Shown: positions 26,012 through 40,186, numbered from the stretch's first letter. The stretch: DNA of 64,000 nt from Faucicola sp902506215 (GCA_016888885.1 CP069437.1:1612001-1676000), one strand, 5' to 3'. Numbers and translations are program-made. The notes: generated by a model from the sequence alone, not told the origin.

Positions 26012-27337
26012 ATGAATGCCGTCATTACAAGGGCAGCTTTTGCCAAATTTTCACAGCCACTAGTATCTACTAAATCAATTTTATCGTTGTTGTTGTTATC
26101 TCCATTGGTGGCCCATGCTGCTGACACGCCTACGCTAAATGCGGGTGACACCGCTTGGGTATTAATTTCTACTGCATTAGTACTCCTAATGACTATTCCA
26201 GGGTTGGCATTGTTTTACTCAGGCATGGTGCGCAAAAAGAATATTCTAGGGACGATGGCACACAGTTATGGTGCCACCGCATTAGTATCTATTGTTTGGA
26301 TTGTGTTGGGTTATTCGCTGGCGTTTGGCAGCAGCGATTTTAATCAATTTGTTGGCGGTTTTGATAATGCATTGTTATCTAATATCGGGCTAGGTGATTT
26401 AACCGGTACCGTACCCACACTGCTATTTGTCACTTTTCAAATGACCTTTGCCATTATCACTGTGGCAATCTTAGCAGGCTCGATTGCTGAACGTATTAAA
26501 TTTAGTAGCTTTATGGTGTTTACTGCCCTTTGGGTATTATTGGTGTATGCACCGATTTGTCACTGGGTTTGGGGCGGTGGCTGGTTGATGGCAGATGGTG
26601 CACTAGACTTTGCAGGCGGTACGGTCGTACACATTAATGCCGGTGTAGCAGGCATTGTGTTGGCGGCGGTTTTAGGTAAACGTAATGGCTATAACCGTGA
26701 CCCAATGGCACCTTCAAACTTGGCTTTAACCTTAATTGGTACGGGTTTGATTTGGGTAGGTTGGTTTGGCTTCAATGGCGGTAGTGCGTTGGCGGCAAAT
26801 GCATTGGCAGGTAATGCGTTACTCGTCACGCAAGTAGCGGCAGCGGCAGGGGCATTAACTTGGTTTGCCATCGAAAAATTAGTCCGTGGTAAAGCCTCTG
26901 TACTGGGCGGTGCATCAGGTGCAGTAGCAGGTCTAGTCGGTATCACCCCAGCGGCAGGTTTTGTGACGGTAGCAGGCGCATTAGCGATTGGCATCATCAC
27001 CTCATTGGTTTGCTTTTATGCAGTCAACTATCTCAAACGTCTGTTAAAAATCGATGATAGCTTGGATGCATTTGGATTGCATGGCGTTGGTGGTATCGTC
27101 GGTGCCATATTGACAGGGGTCTTTGTGAGTCCTGCTATCACTGGCAAACCACTGGCTTTATCGACTATGGGTCAAGTGTGGGTGCAATTAGAAGGCGTGT
27201 TTGCGGTTATCATCTATTGCGCGATTGTGACTTTCATTATTGCCAAAGTGATTCAATTAACCATGGGCTTACGTGTCACTGATGAAGATGAATACACCGG
27301 TCTTGATTTGGCCGTACATGGCGAACGTATTGAATAG
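26012..27337 (+). CDS. amtB: Ammonium transporter AmtB
   Basis: A 441-residue channel for ammonium. A signal peptide (to about residue 26, VAHA-AD) precedes eleven predicted membrane helices. Conserved parts are DTAWVLISTALVLLMTIPGLALFYSGMVRKKN, the gate/pore region ICHWVWGGGWL, the twin-His region (HINAGVAG and DAFGLHGVGG) and a cytosolic tail. The frame is open further upstream, but the ATG at 26012 has AGGGGG seven bases in front and starts the signal peptide. It is cotranscribed with glnK and followed by a strong terminator. Confidence 0.95.
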   Translation: MNAVITRAAFAKFSQPLVSTKSILSLLLLSPLVAHAADTPTLNAGDTAWVLISTALVLLMTIPGLALFYSGMVRKKNILGTMAHSYGATALVSIVWIVLGYSLAFGSSDFNQFVGGFDNALLSNIGLGDLTGTVPTLLFVTFQMTFAIITVAILAGSIAERIKFSSFMVFTALWVLLVYAPICHWVWGGGWLMADGALDFAGGTVVHINAGVAGIVLAAVLGKRNGYNRDPMAPSNLALTLIGTGLIWVGWFGFNGGSALAANALAGNALLVTQVAAAAGALTWFAIEKLVRGKASVLGGASGAVAGLVGITPAAGFVTVAGALAIGIITSLVCFYAVNYLKRLLKIDDSLDAFGLHGVGGIVGAILTGVFVSPAITGKPLALSTMGQVWVQLEGVFAVIIYCAIVTFIIAKVIQLTMGLRVTDEDEYTGLDLAVHGERIE

Positions 27338-27349
27338 ACAAAGAATGGT

Positions 27350-27382
27350 AAAAATAGGCTGATTCAATCAGCCTATTTTTTT
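27350..27382 (+). terminator. Terminator of glnK-amtB
   Basis: AAAAATAGGCTGATT pairs with AATCAGCCTATTTTT and a T-run follows. Confidence 0.9.
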
Positions 27383-27427
27383 ATATAAGCATACTAAAAG
27401 ACTCTACAAAACTTGCGATTGGGCAAA

Positions 27428-27460
27428 TAAAAAAGCTAGATAGTAACATCTAGCTTTTTT
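27428..27460 (-). terminator. Terminator of the DUF2147 gene
   Basis: AAAAAAGCTAGAT pairs with ATCTAGCTTTTTT around AGTAAC; T-runs occur on both strands. It is 22 bp after the stop codon of the minus-strand gene. Confidence 0.85.
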
Positions 27461-27481
27461 GGACTTTCAAATCAGTAGCGA

Positions 27482-27856
27482 TTATTTAATTTTTTTCCAA
27501 GTTTGGCTGCCTTTGACTGGAACAGATAAAGTCAAGGTTGAACCACTTACTGAAATATTTGCGCCTAACCCAAAGCCCCAACGTGGGTCTTTTGCTTTAC
27601 CCGCATATTTGCCATTACCCTGCGCTTTAACGCCTGTTAACACAGTTTTACCAACAAAAGATTTTGCTTTTTCAGTATTACCTGCAACGATTTTACCGGT
27701 GAAAGTACTACCTGTTTGTGAGATTTGAACTTGGGCTTTTGGTTGGTTGTCTTCATAAGTTTGCCAGGTACCCACGATTGGATCGGCAGCCATAGCAGCA
27801 ACACTTAAAGTAGAAAGAGCAACACCAACGCTGATTGATTTAAGAGAAATTTTCAT
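27482..27856 (-). CDS. Secreted DUF2147-family protein
   Basis: A 124-residue protein with a clear signal peptide (MKISLKSISVGVALSTLSVAAMA-AD). The mature part begins with the family signature IVGTWQTYEDN, then GKIV, GKYAGKAKDPRWGFGLGANI and a final basic WKKIK. DUF2147 proteins are small periplasmic or outer-membrane beta-barrels of the lipocalin-like type; function unknown. The start at 27856 has AAGGAACTGTT in front; a longer frame to 27919 lacks support. Confidence 0.8.
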   Translation of the reverse strand: MKISLKSISVGVALSTLSVAAMAADPIVGTWQTYEDNQPKAQVQISQTGSTFTGKIVAGNTEKAKSFVGKTVLTGVKAQGNGKYAGKAKDPRWGFGLGANISVSGSTLTLSVPVKGSQTWKKIK

Positions 27857-28113
27857 AACAGTTCCTTCTGTAGTGCACTGCAAAAAAGTAAGGGAAGTGA
27901 GATGCAGTGCCATTGACAATCATTATAGCCAAAATGGTTTTGAGGTAAAGATATTTTTTAATACACAAAAGTTACTAATAGTTTTCTACATCCTTACAGG
28001 GCAAAATTTCTCGTTTTTTTTATTTTAAGTTGTTGATTTTTACATAATTATTTTTTTTAAAAATCCCAAAAGCGTAAACTGACTAATCAGTCATTTGTGT
28101 ATAATTACCATTT

Positions 28114-29049
28114 TTAGGAGTTAAATAGGCTGATTATCCATTCAAAAATAGTCAAGACTAAATTAACTAAGACTAATAAAATTTGCTGGTTATCGGGTTC
28201 TGATTTTGGCGTGTTTTTGTTTTTTGTAGCGCTCGAATAGTCATCGATAGGCAGCGACATTGCCGTTTTTTGTACCTTCCCTGACAACCCTGGCATGGCA
28301 TCCACGCCTATTCTTAACGCCAATTCATCCAGACTAATGACTTCCACTCGCTGACTATCATCATTAGGTGCAAAATAGACCCCTGCTTGTTGTAGACTTG
28401 GAATATAAATCGCTTTGTACAGATGACTAGGTACTAATATATTGTTATTAATTTTCTTAACCCGATTACTGATAAAAGCCACCCCTGTCACCACATAGAT
28501 ACGGTTGTGTTTAATCGCTAGATAACGAGTACGGGACTCAATGTCTCGCCAAGTGCTACGATTATTGACGGGATTTTGCGGTACAATGTTGGCAAGGCTA
28601 AAACTGTCATATTGTGATTCAAGCGTACTCATATCTGCATTCGGCGCTAAATGCCCACGATCATAAGGTACGTTGCGATAATCAGCTAAATAGCCTTTAA
28701 CCCGATTAGGCAGCTGACTTTCTTCGTGAAAATTATCAACCCTTGGTAGTTCACTCGCTTTTTCAATACGCGCTCGCGTCAAATACTCCGCTGACCACAA
28801 AGCGGTTTTACTCAGTGACGAATAGCCCACAGCAAAGCCATTTAGACATAGATAATAAATCTCAAGTGGTTGATTCGAGAGTGGCTGCGGACTTTGTTGG
28901 TTAGCGTAGGTATTGCCGCATTGATTGAGGTGCTGTTTACGATAATCTAAAGCGCTGCTTGAATGTGCCCATAGGGGCAATACGGATAAACCCATCACTA
29001 CTAGCGTCTGTGACAGTGATTTATGGGAAAAACGCTGATAACAACTCAT
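28114..29049 (-). CDS. DNA/RNA non-specific endonuclease (NUC1 family)
   Basis: A 311-residue nuclease with an N-terminal signal peptide (VVMGLSVLPLWAHSSSA). The beta-beta-alpha-metal active site is visible: DRGHLAPNADM with the catalytic His, the metal-ligand Asn in VPQNPVNNRSTWRDIE, and YVVTGV. It probably degrades extracellular or periplasmic DNA and RNA. The last 22 residues (ILLVLVNLVLTIFEWIISLF) are strongly hydrophobic and could anchor the protein in a membrane, which is unusual for this family. Confidence 0.88.
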   Translation of the reverse strand: MSCYQRFSHKSLSQTLVVMGLSVLPLWAHSSSALDYRKQHLNQCGNTYANQQSPQPLSNQPLEIYYLCLNGFAVGYSSLSKTALWSAEYLTRARIEKASELPRVDNFHEESQLPNRVKGYLADYRNVPYDRGHLAPNADMSTLESQYDSFSLANIVPQNPVNNRSTWRDIESRTRYLAIKHNRIYVVTGVAFISNRVKKINNNILVPSHLYKAIYIPSLQQAGVYFAPNDDSQRVEVISLDELALRIGVDAMPGLSGKVQKTAMSLPIDDYSSATKNKNTPKSEPDNQQILLVLVNLVLTIFEWIISLFNS

Positions 29050-29175
29050 ACGCTATAACTTACCAACTCTAGCCATCGATGAAAATTGATTAATTATACA
29101 TGACATTTGGCATTATTTTGGGTAAAATAGGCGTCCGTTTTGCGATTACCTATATTTTGGCGTTGCAACTCGATT

Positions 29176-29266
29176 GGAAACGTGGCTGAGTGGTCGAAAG
29201 CGCACGCCTGGAAAGTGTGTATACGTTAATAGCGTATCGAGGGTTCGAATCCCTCCGTTTCCGCCA
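29176..29266 (+). tRNA. tRNA-Ser (anticodon GGA)
   Basis: A 91-nt class-II tRNA. The acceptor stem GGAAACG pairs with CGTTTCC, followed by G and an encoded CCA. The anticodon stem CACGC/GTGTG encloses CTGGAAA with anticodon GGA. The long variable arm (TATACGTTAATAGCGTATC region) and the T-arm GAGGGTTCGAATCCCTC are present. It reads UCC and UCU. Confidence 0.97.
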
Positions 29267-29273
29267 AACAAAT

Positions 29274-29306
29274 AAAAAGCTAGCTTATTATTAAGCTAGC
29301 TTTTTT
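29274..29306. terminator. Bidirectional terminator between tRNA-Ser and katE
   Basis: AAAAAGCTAGCTTA pairs with TAAGCTAGCTTTTT around TTAT, with T-runs on both strands. It lies between convergent genes. Confidence 0.88.
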
Positions 29307-29323
29307 GTTGCTAGGTTGATGAG

Positions 29324-31417
29324 TTATGCTAAATCACGCACATTAGGCTCACGATCCCATTCACGCGATTTGGCCTTCTCAATAAAGGTATCTATTTCCT
29401 TTAAAGCCACCACACTGGCATCTTTCTCAATGTGCTGAGGAATTAGAATAAATTCATCGGTCGCACCGCAATAAGCAATCGCTTTTAGATGGGCGTGCGC
29501 GTCTTTAAACCACGCAATCGCCTCGCTCATTTTGGCTAATTTTTTCGCTTGCTCCGGCATAATGATACTCACGATTGCATCAAACAATACAGAAGGTGAA
29601 CCAGCCAATTGACCGTCAGCCGCAATGGTTTCACCATTGTTTAAGGTAATACTAATTTTTGGCACTACTACAAACGGTACTGCCTTTGCTGCTGTAATCG
29701 CTGCTTTATATTTTTCAAGCATTTCTGCATTTGAATCATCGGCAACTAAAATAGCGACTTTACGACCTTCAAGTGTTGGTTTAGCTTTGCCAATCAACTG
29801 TAAAGCTGGCGACAATGGCAAATCTTGCACCGGAACAGTCGGTTCAATCGGTTTTGGCACGGATTTCATCCCTAACCCATCGGCAACGCGTTTGCCCAAT
29901 GTTTCATCAACCGTTAACAGCTGCGCAACCATGCGTTCACGGATATAGGGCGTCTCAACTTTTGAAAGTTCAAAAACAATTGATGAAGCAATATGCGCCT
30001 GCTCAATAGGTGTTTGACTACGATAGAACATACGTGGCTGACTATAAAAGTCTGCAAAACTTTCAGAACGGATACGACCTTTAACTGTATCATTGCCTTG
30101 GCTTAAATCCTCAGCAAATGATTTAAAGCCTACTGCGGGATTTTCACGCGGTTTTTCTGGCTCTAAACTTTGTGGTTCATAAGCAACGCGACCTTTCGGA
30201 ATTTGCATCTGCATATGACCATCACGCTGCATATTATGGAATGGACATTTTGGTGCATTAATTGGCAACTGCGCAAAATTTGGTGAACCTAAACGCGACA
30301 GCTGGGTATCAAGGTAACTAAATAAACGACCTTGTAGCAATGGATCATTACTAAAGTCGATACCTGGTACGATGTTTGCTGGGCAAAAAGCCACTTGCTC
30401 TGTCTCAGCAAAGAAGTTATCGGGATAACGGTTTAATACCATCTTACCCACTACTTTGAGTGGTACCAACTCTTCTGGAATAAGTTTGGTAGCATCTAGA
30501 TGGTCAAAAGGGAATTCATCCGCTTGTTCTTGGGTGAACAACTGGACAGCAAAATCCCAAATAACCTCATCACCTTGTTGTAATGCTTCAAATAAATCAC
30601 GGCGATGATAATCAGGATCAGCACCTGCCACTTTTACCGCTTCATCCCAAATATGCGATTGCAGTTCAAGACGTGGACGCCAGTGAAAACGTACAAACGT
30701 GCTTTCACCTTTAGCATTAATAAAGCGATAACTATGGATGCCAAAGCCTTCAATCATACGCAAACTGCGTGGAATGCCGCGATCGCTCATTGCCCACAAG
30801 AAATTGTGCAATGTTTCTGGACTCAATGAAATAAAATCATAAAAAGTATCATGCGCTGAGGCAGCTTGTGGAAAACCACGATCCGGTTCCATCTTGACGG
30901 CATGCACCAAATCTGGGAACTTAATAGCATCTTGAATAAAGAATACTGGGGTATTGTTACCCACCAAATCCCAGTTTCCCTCTTTAGTATAAATTTTGAC
31001 GGCAAACCCGCGAATATCACGCGGTGTATCAACCGACCCTGCACCACCCGCTACCGTCGAAAAACGGGTAAATAAAGGTGTTTGCTCACCTACTTCAGTA
31101 AGCACTTTAGCAGTAGTATAGTGTTCTAATGACTCAGTCAACTCGAAATAACCATGCGCTGCACTACCTCGCGCATGCACAATACGCTCTGGAATACGTT
31201 CATGGTCAAAATGGGTAATTTTCTCGCGTAAAATAAAATCTTCTAGCAATGCAGGTCCACGACGACCCACTCTTAGCGAATTCTGATTGTCTGCAATAAC
31301 AATCCCTTGCTGCGTGGTTAAATTTGTTGAGTTATCATCAGCTTGTTGATGAGCTTCGCCTGCATTTCCTTGCTGAGTATTCATATTTGGCTCTGGCTTA
31401 ACGGGCTTTTGTGTCAT
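29324..31417 (-). CDS. katE: Catalase HPII (large-subunit haem catalase)
   Basis: A 697-residue clade-2 catalase that converts hydrogen peroxide to water and oxygen. The distal His is in RIPERIVHARGSAAHGYFE, the Asn in the VGNNTPVFFIQDAIKFPDLVH region, and the haem-ligand Tyr in GRLFSYLDTQLSRLG. After about residue 550 comes the DJ-1/PfpI-like C-terminal domain (GRKVAILVADDSNAEML) that marks large-subunit catalases. The N-terminal 35 residues are polar. AGGATAAGAAA precedes the ATG. Confidence 0.96.
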   Translation of the reverse strand: MTQKPVKPEPNMNTQQGNAGEAHQQADDNSTNLTTQQGIVIADNQNSLRVGRRGPALLEDFILREKITHFDHERIPERIVHARGSAAHGYFELTESLEHYTTAKVLTEVGEQTPLFTRFSTVAGGAGSVDTPRDIRGFAVKIYTKEGNWDLVGNNTPVFFIQDAIKFPDLVHAVKMEPDRGFPQAASAHDTFYDFISLSPETLHNFLWAMSDRGIPRSLRMIEGFGIHSYRFINAKGESTFVRFHWRPRLELQSHIWDEAVKVAGADPDYHRRDLFEALQQGDEVIWDFAVQLFTQEQADEFPFDHLDATKLIPEELVPLKVVGKMVLNRYPDNFFAETEQVAFCPANIVPGIDFSNDPLLQGRLFSYLDTQLSRLGSPNFAQLPINAPKCPFHNMQRDGHMQMQIPKGRVAYEPQSLEPEKPRENPAVGFKSFAEDLSQGNDTVKGRIRSESFADFYSQPRMFYRSQTPIEQAHIASSIVFELSKVETPYIRERMVAQLLTVDETLGKRVADGLGMKSVPKPIEPTVPVQDLPLSPALQLIGKAKPTLEGRKVAILVADDSNAEMLEKYKAAITAAKAVPFVVVPKISITLNNGETIAADGQLAGSPSVLFDAIVSIIMPEQAKKLAKMSEAIAWFKDAHAHLKAIAYCGATDEFILIPQHIEKDASVVALKEIDTFIEKAKSREWDREPNVRDLA

Positions 31418-31644
31418 TTTCTTATCCTAAACTTTTAATTATATTTGTAATTTCTTAGCAAATATCAAATGTTTACCTAAGGTTGAAAAAGGATCGACAT
31501 TGATGTAATCAGTATATAGAATTTAGAAATCCACAATGTGAAAATACGTAAAGCTATGTAACAAGTAGGTTATTAATCCAGCATACCTAAAAGAATAAAA
31601 CTAGCATCATAAGAATATACAAAACGTATTAATAACCCACAAAG

Positions 31645-31684
31645 CAAAAAAACACCCCCTTTACTGATGCAAGGGGGGTGTTTT
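31645..31684 (-). terminator. Terminator of the rRNA operon
   Basis: On the minus strand ACACCCCC and GGGGGTGT form a strong GC stem around a 13-base loop, followed by seven Ts. It lies about 10-50 bp after 5S rRNA. Confidence 0.88.
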
Positions 31685-31694
31685 GGGATAGGGA

Positions 31695-31807
31695 GCTGAC
31701 GATGACCTACTCTCACATGGGCGAACCACACTACCATTGGCGCATTGGAGTTTCACTTCTGAGTTCGGGAAGGGATCAGGTGGGACCTCCAAGCTATTAT
31801 CGTCAGC
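31695..31807 (-). rRNA. rrf: 5S ribosomal RNA
   Basis: About 113 nt. The terminal helix GCTGACGAT/ATCGTCAGC closes the molecule; the loop-A region and the conserved TCTGAACTCAG-like segment (minus strand) are typical of 5S. Ends are estimated from the terminal helix. Confidence 0.92.
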
Positions 31808-31900
31808 AAAGGGGGATAGAGAAATGAGTTATTTTAAAAGTAAAGTATGAGCTATATCAAGCGAGGTGAATATCGTTATTACCTACAAAGCCATTTAGGC

Positions 31901-34773
<2,873 letters not shown>

Positions 34774-35163
34774 CTAAATAGCTTCATCTGTTGCCAAATG
34801 AGTGACAGCTATTACTTGCTTTGCATCTCGAAATAATTCGAGATTTCAAGCAAGTGCTTACTGCAGTTTTCTATTTGAGTTATATTCGTAATGGTAACGA
34901 TCTTCACCTATGTTTACGCTTGATTCAGTTCTCTTTACTTTTAAGTAATCAGTTATTCCAATCATTTCTTTGGGTCTGATTGGCTGATTACTAAGGTTAA
35001 TTATCTTCGTTGGAACTTGATAATTAACCCAGACTCATTTCTCTATGTTGTTATTGAATTATCAGACCTTCGTCAGGTCGTGATTTCTGATAAAACAGAT
35101 TGAAGTAATCTCTTAATATGCTTACTAAATTACTCTGTCTGCTTTATTACGTTAAGCTAATTA
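34774..35163 (-). other. tRNA-Ala to 23S spacer
   Basis: Transcribed spacer of 390 bp in the rRNA operon. It includes the upstream half of the 23S processing stem next to 34773. The rest is AT-rich without a gene or other recognisable element. Confidence 0.75.
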
Positions 35164-35239
35164 TGGTGGAGCCAAGGAGAGTCGAACTCCTGACCTCCTG
35201 CGTGCAAGGCAGGCGCTCTACCAACTGAGCTATGGCCCC
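35164..35239 (-). tRNA. tRNA-Ala (anticodon TGC)
   Basis: A 76-nt tRNA in the 16S-23S spacer: GGGGCCA acceptor, CTTGCAC anticodon loop, T-arm with GTTCGAC and encoded CCA. Reads GCN codons. Confidence 0.97.
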
Positions 35240-35250
35240 TAAGTAAGAGG

Positions 35251-35327
35251 TGGTGGGTCTAATAAGACTTGAACTTATGACCCCTGCCTTATCAAGGCAG
35301 TGCTCTAACCAACTGAGCTATAGACCC
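35251..35327 (-). tRNA. tRNA-Ile (anticodon GAT)
   Basis: A 77-nt tRNA: GGGTCTA acceptor, TTGATAA anticodon loop and encoded CCA. It lies 11 bp before tRNA-Ala, in the usual Ile-Ala order of rRNA spacers. Confidence 0.97.
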
Positions 35328-35423
35328 TGAACGAAAATTACAAAGCATCGCTTTGCTCATCCTCGAATTAGCTTATTTATACACAAGAACAGCTTGCTGT
35401 GAATTCTCACTTAGTGCTTTAGT

Positions 35424-36955
<1,532 letters not shown>

Positions 36956-37319
36956 AATCTTTCTATCTATTGTCATCGCTATGCGATGTCAATAGATTTA
37001 ATTTGTTGACTCAATTATTTATACTGTCTTTGCTCAAATAAACTTACGAGTATCTTCACTCTGACAATACAATTAATTAAAGTCTTAATTTTATCGCCCT
37101 AAGTGAAAATCCACACAAGTTGTTCTTGTGTTTGTTGTTATTTAGTTCACAACATCATCGGCTGATGTCGTTAAGAAGGTCGCTATTTTAACAGCTTATT
37201 TTGTGTTGTTAATAACTTTTTTCTTTAATTTTTTATGACCGCTCAACTTATAATCTATATTAATTTAAGTTGTTGTTTTTACTACAGTTTGTGGCTGTAG
37301 TCGCTGCCAGTGAGTGCGT
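36956..37319 (-). other. rRNA operon leader
   Basis: About 360 bp of transcribed leader between the rRNA promoter and 16S. AT-rich. It presumably holds antitermination and processing signals, but I could not assign a clear boxA. Confidence 0.65.
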
Positions 37320-37347
37320 ATTATACGTGAATATAAATGGATGTCAA
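37320..37347 (-). promoter_or_regulatory. rRNA operon promoter
   Basis: On the minus strand TTGACA (37342-37347) and TATAAT (37320-37325), both perfect, are 16 bp apart. Upstream is an A/T-run (AAATTTTAAAAAAAAGG) that looks like an UP element. Transcription would start near 37313. Confidence 0.88.
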
Positions 37348-37379
37348 CACCTTTTTTTTAAAATTTTCAAATAAAATAA

Positions 37380-37405
37380 AAAATACCGCCGTAAGGCGGT
37401 ATTTT
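37380..37405 (-). terminator. Terminator of dnaK
   Basis: AAAATACCGCC and GGCGGTATTTT form an 11-bp stem with loop GTAA; T/A-rich on the minus-strand 3' side. It lies between the dnaK stop and the rRNA UP element. Confidence 0.85.
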
Positions 37406-37430
37406 ATTGATGCTTTAACCGGTTAAATGA

Positions 37431-39353
37431 TTATTTGTTGTCATCTTTTACTTCGGTGAATTCTGCATCGACAACCCCATCATCTTGCTGGGTTTGTTGT
37501 GGCTGTGCATCACCTGCTCCTGCAGTCGCGCCTGCATCAGCGTAAATTTTTTGACTAACCGGTAAGAAGGCATTGTCTAGGGCTTCAAGTTTTGACTTGA
37601 TGTCATCTAGATTATCTTCTTTTACCGCCAATTCTAGCGCTTTGATAGCTTCTTCTACTGCGGCTTTGTCGCTATCGGTCACTTTGTCAGCGGCATCTTT
37701 CATGGCTTTTTGTACGCCATGAATACGGCCATCTGCTTCGTTACGTACTTGCGCAAGTTCAGCAAATTTGGCATCTTCAGCGGCATGGGCTTCAGCATCA
37801 CGAATCATTTGCTCAATTTCAGCATCTGATAGACCAGAGTCGGCTTTGATTTGGATACTTTGTGCTTTACCAGTCCCTTTGTCTTTAGCTGAGATATTCA
37901 TGATGCCATCAGCGTTGATGTCAAAGGTAACTTCAATTTGCGGTACGCCACGCGGTGCTGGTGGAATATCGGTCAAATCGAAACGTCCAAGCAATTTGTT
38001 TTGTGCGGCAATTTTACGCTCACCTTGGTACACCTGAATAGTTACCGCAGGTTGGTTGTCATCCGCTGTAGAAAACACTTGTGATTTCTTGGTTGGAATC
38101 ATGGTGTTTTTCTCAATGATTGGTGTTAACACGCCGCCCATGGTTTCGATACCTAGCGTTAACGGTGTCACATCAAGCAGTAGTACGTCAGTTTTATCGC
38201 CCGACAGTACCGCACCTTGAATTGCTGCACCTATCGCTACGGCTTCGTCAGGGTTCACATCTTTACGTGGCTCTTTGCCGAAGAATTCTTGAACACGTTG
38301 TTGTACCAGTGGCATACGGCTTTGACCACCTACCAAGATAACGTCATCAATATCAGACGCTTTTAAGCCGGCGTCACTCAGTGCGATTTTACAAGGCTCA
38401 ATGGTACGGTTGACCAGCGCTTCAGTTAAACTTTCTAACTTGGCACGGGTTACGTTTACCACTAAGTGTTTTGGACCTGTCGCATCTGCCGTGATGTACG
38501 GTAAATTAATATCCGTGCTTTGTGAGCTAGAAAGTTCGATTTTAGCTTTCTCTGCCGCTTCTTTTAGGCGCTGCATTGCTAGCGGGTCACCTTTTAGGTT
38601 CACACCGTTTTCTTTTTTGAATTCTTCAACCAAGTAGTCGATTAAGGCTAAGTCAAAGTCTTCACCACCTAAGAAGGTGTCACCATTGGTTGAAAGTACT
38701 TCAAATTGCTGCTCGCCATCAACGTCTGCGATTTCAATGATTGAAATATCGAATGTACCACCACCTAAGTCATAAACCGCAATCTTACGGTCTGGCCCGC
38801 CTTTTTTGTCCAAACCGTAGGCTAAAGCTGCCGCTGTAGGTTCGTTGATAATACGTTTGACATCAAGACCTGCGATTTTACCTGCGTCTTTAGTGGCTTG
38901 ACGTTGGCTGTCATTAAAATAAGCAGGTACCGTTACTACCGCTTCAGTGACGTTTTCACCTAGATAATCTTCTGCAGTTTTTTTCATTTTTTTCAAAATT
39001 TCAGCAGAGATTTGTGGTGGCGCTAATTTTTTACCGTTAACCTCAACCCAGGCATCGCCATTGTCAGCTTTGACAATTTTATATGGCACCATGGCGATGT
39101 CTTTTTGCACGACTTTGTCTTCAAACTTGCGACCAATCAAACGCTTGATAGCAAATAAGGTATTTTGTGGGTTGGTTACCGCTTGGCGTTTGGCTGCTTG
39201 ACCCACTAAGATTTCGCCGTCATCTTTATAAGCAACGACTGATGGGGTGGTACGTGCGCCTTCAGCATTTTCGATGACTTTAACTTTGTCACCTTCCATC
39301 ACTGCAACACATGAATTGGTTGTACCTAAGTCAATACCAATAATTTTAGCCAT
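37431..39353 (-). CDS. dnaK: Chaperone DnaK (Hsp70)
   Basis: A 640-residue ATP-driven chaperone. The N-terminal ATPase starts AKIIGIDLGTTNSCVAVMEG and has the phosphate motif DLGGGTFD and VGGQSRMP. The linker DVLLLDVTPLTLGIET leads to the substrate-binding beta domain, then a helical lid and an acidic EFTEV end. The ATG at 39353 matches the family and has GGAG upstream; an in-frame extension of five codons is not supported. A heat-shock promoter lies about 70 bp upstream. dnaJ is not adjacent. Confidence 0.98.
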   Translation of the reverse strand: MAKIIGIDLGTTNSCVAVMEGDKVKVIENAEGARTTPSVVAYKDDGEILVGQAAKRQAVTNPQNTLFAIKRLIGRKFEDKVVQKDIAMVPYKIVKADNGDAWVEVNGKKLAPPQISAEILKKMKKTAEDYLGENVTEAVVTVPAYFNDSQRQATKDAGKIAGLDVKRIINEPTAAALAYGLDKKGGPDRKIAVYDLGGGTFDISIIEIADVDGEQQFEVLSTNGDTFLGGEDFDLALIDYLVEEFKKENGVNLKGDPLAMQRLKEAAEKAKIELSSSQSTDINLPYITADATGPKHLVVNVTRAKLESLTEALVNRTIEPCKIALSDAGLKASDIDDVILVGGQSRMPLVQQRVQEFFGKEPRKDVNPDEAVAIGAAIQGAVLSGDKTDVLLLDVTPLTLGIETMGGVLTPIIEKNTMIPTKKSQVFSTADDNQPAVTIQVYQGERKIAAQNKLLGRFDLTDIPPAPRGVPQIEVTFDINADGIMNISAKDKGTGKAQSIQIKADSGLSDAEIEQMIRDAEAHAAEDAKFAELAQVRNEADGRIHGVQKAMKDAADKVTDSDKAAVEEAIKALELAVKEDNLDDIKSKLEALDNAFLPVSQKIYADAGATAGAGDAQPQQTQQDDGVVDAEFTEVKDDNK

Positions 39354-39418
39354 AATTAAATTCTCCAATTTTTATTTTGATGGTAAGTGGTGATGAGCAC
39401 CACGCTGTCTTGTATTTT

Positions 39419-39448
39419 TATATCGGGTTAACGATGGTTTTTTTCAAG
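39419..39448 (-). promoter_or_regulatory. Heat-shock (sigma-32) promoter of dnaK
   Basis: On the minus strand CTTGAAA (39442-39448) and CCCGATATA (39419-39427) are 14 bp apart. The -35 is a perfect match and the -10 has one mismatch to CCCCATNTA. Confidence 0.78.
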
Positions 39449-39522
39449 CAGTTAGCAAAAGTTTTTTGTTACGCCTGTTACCAATCGGCCAATCCGTTGT
39501 TTACTACTTACTTACTTACTTA

Positions 39523-40104
39523 CTAGCTACCTACGCGAACCATGGCTGGACGCAATAAACGCTCATGTAGCGTATAACCTTTTTGTAGTACTTGACCTAC
39601 TTGGTTGGCGCTCGCTTCTGGGTCGATACCCACGGCTTCGTGCAGGTCGGCATTAAATGTTTCGCCTTGGGGGTTAACCACTCTAACGCCGTATCTTTCT
39701 AACACCGCAATCAGCGATTTGTGAGTAAGTTTGACGCCTTCAAACACGGGATCATTGTCAGATTGGCTACTTTCAATTGCACGTTCAAGGTTATCAACAA
39801 TGTCTAATAGGTCTTTGGCAAATTTTTCTAAAGCAAATTTTTTGGTTTTTTCGGTTTCTTGCTCCATCCGGTTGCGCGCATTGTAGGCGTCAGCATTGGC
39901 ACGGGCATGGGCTTCTTTGGCTTCTTTGACTTGACCTTCAAGCTCGGCAATACGCTGCTCGTAGGCGCTCAAATTGATGTCGCTAGGAATGGTTTTTTGC
40001 TCGTTACTTGGCTCAAACTGTTCCATGTCATCTTTTAACTCCGTTGAGACGGCGTCAGTTTGGTTATGCGGTTGCGTATTTTGGTTATTATTAGTTGAAT
40101 TCAT
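39523..40104 (-). CDS. grpE: Nucleotide exchange factor GrpE
   Basis: A 193-residue dimeric DnaK cochaperone that releases ADP. After a polar N-terminal tail, a long helix (about residues 45-110, YEQRIAELEGQVKEAKEAHARANADAYN) and a beta domain (LHEAVGIDPE..GQVLQKGYTLHERLLRPAMVRV) match the family. The gene is upstream of dnaK on the same strand, 169 bp away, and both have heat-shock promoters. Confidence 0.96.
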   Translation of the reverse strand: MNSTNNNQNTQPHNQTDAVSTELKDDMEQFEPSNEQKTIPSDINLSAYEQRIAELEGQVKEAKEAHARANADAYNARNRMEQETEKTKKFALEKFAKDLLDIVDNLERAIESSQSDNDPVFEGVKLTHKSLIAVLERYGVRVVNPQGETFNADLHEAVGIDPEASANQVGQVLQKGYTLHERLLRPAMVRVGS

Positions 40105-40186
40105 CGATTATCACTCCTTTTATCAAAGTAACCGTCACCAAGGTAACCGTTACACGTTACAACGGTTAAGGTTATTAACTTTGATG

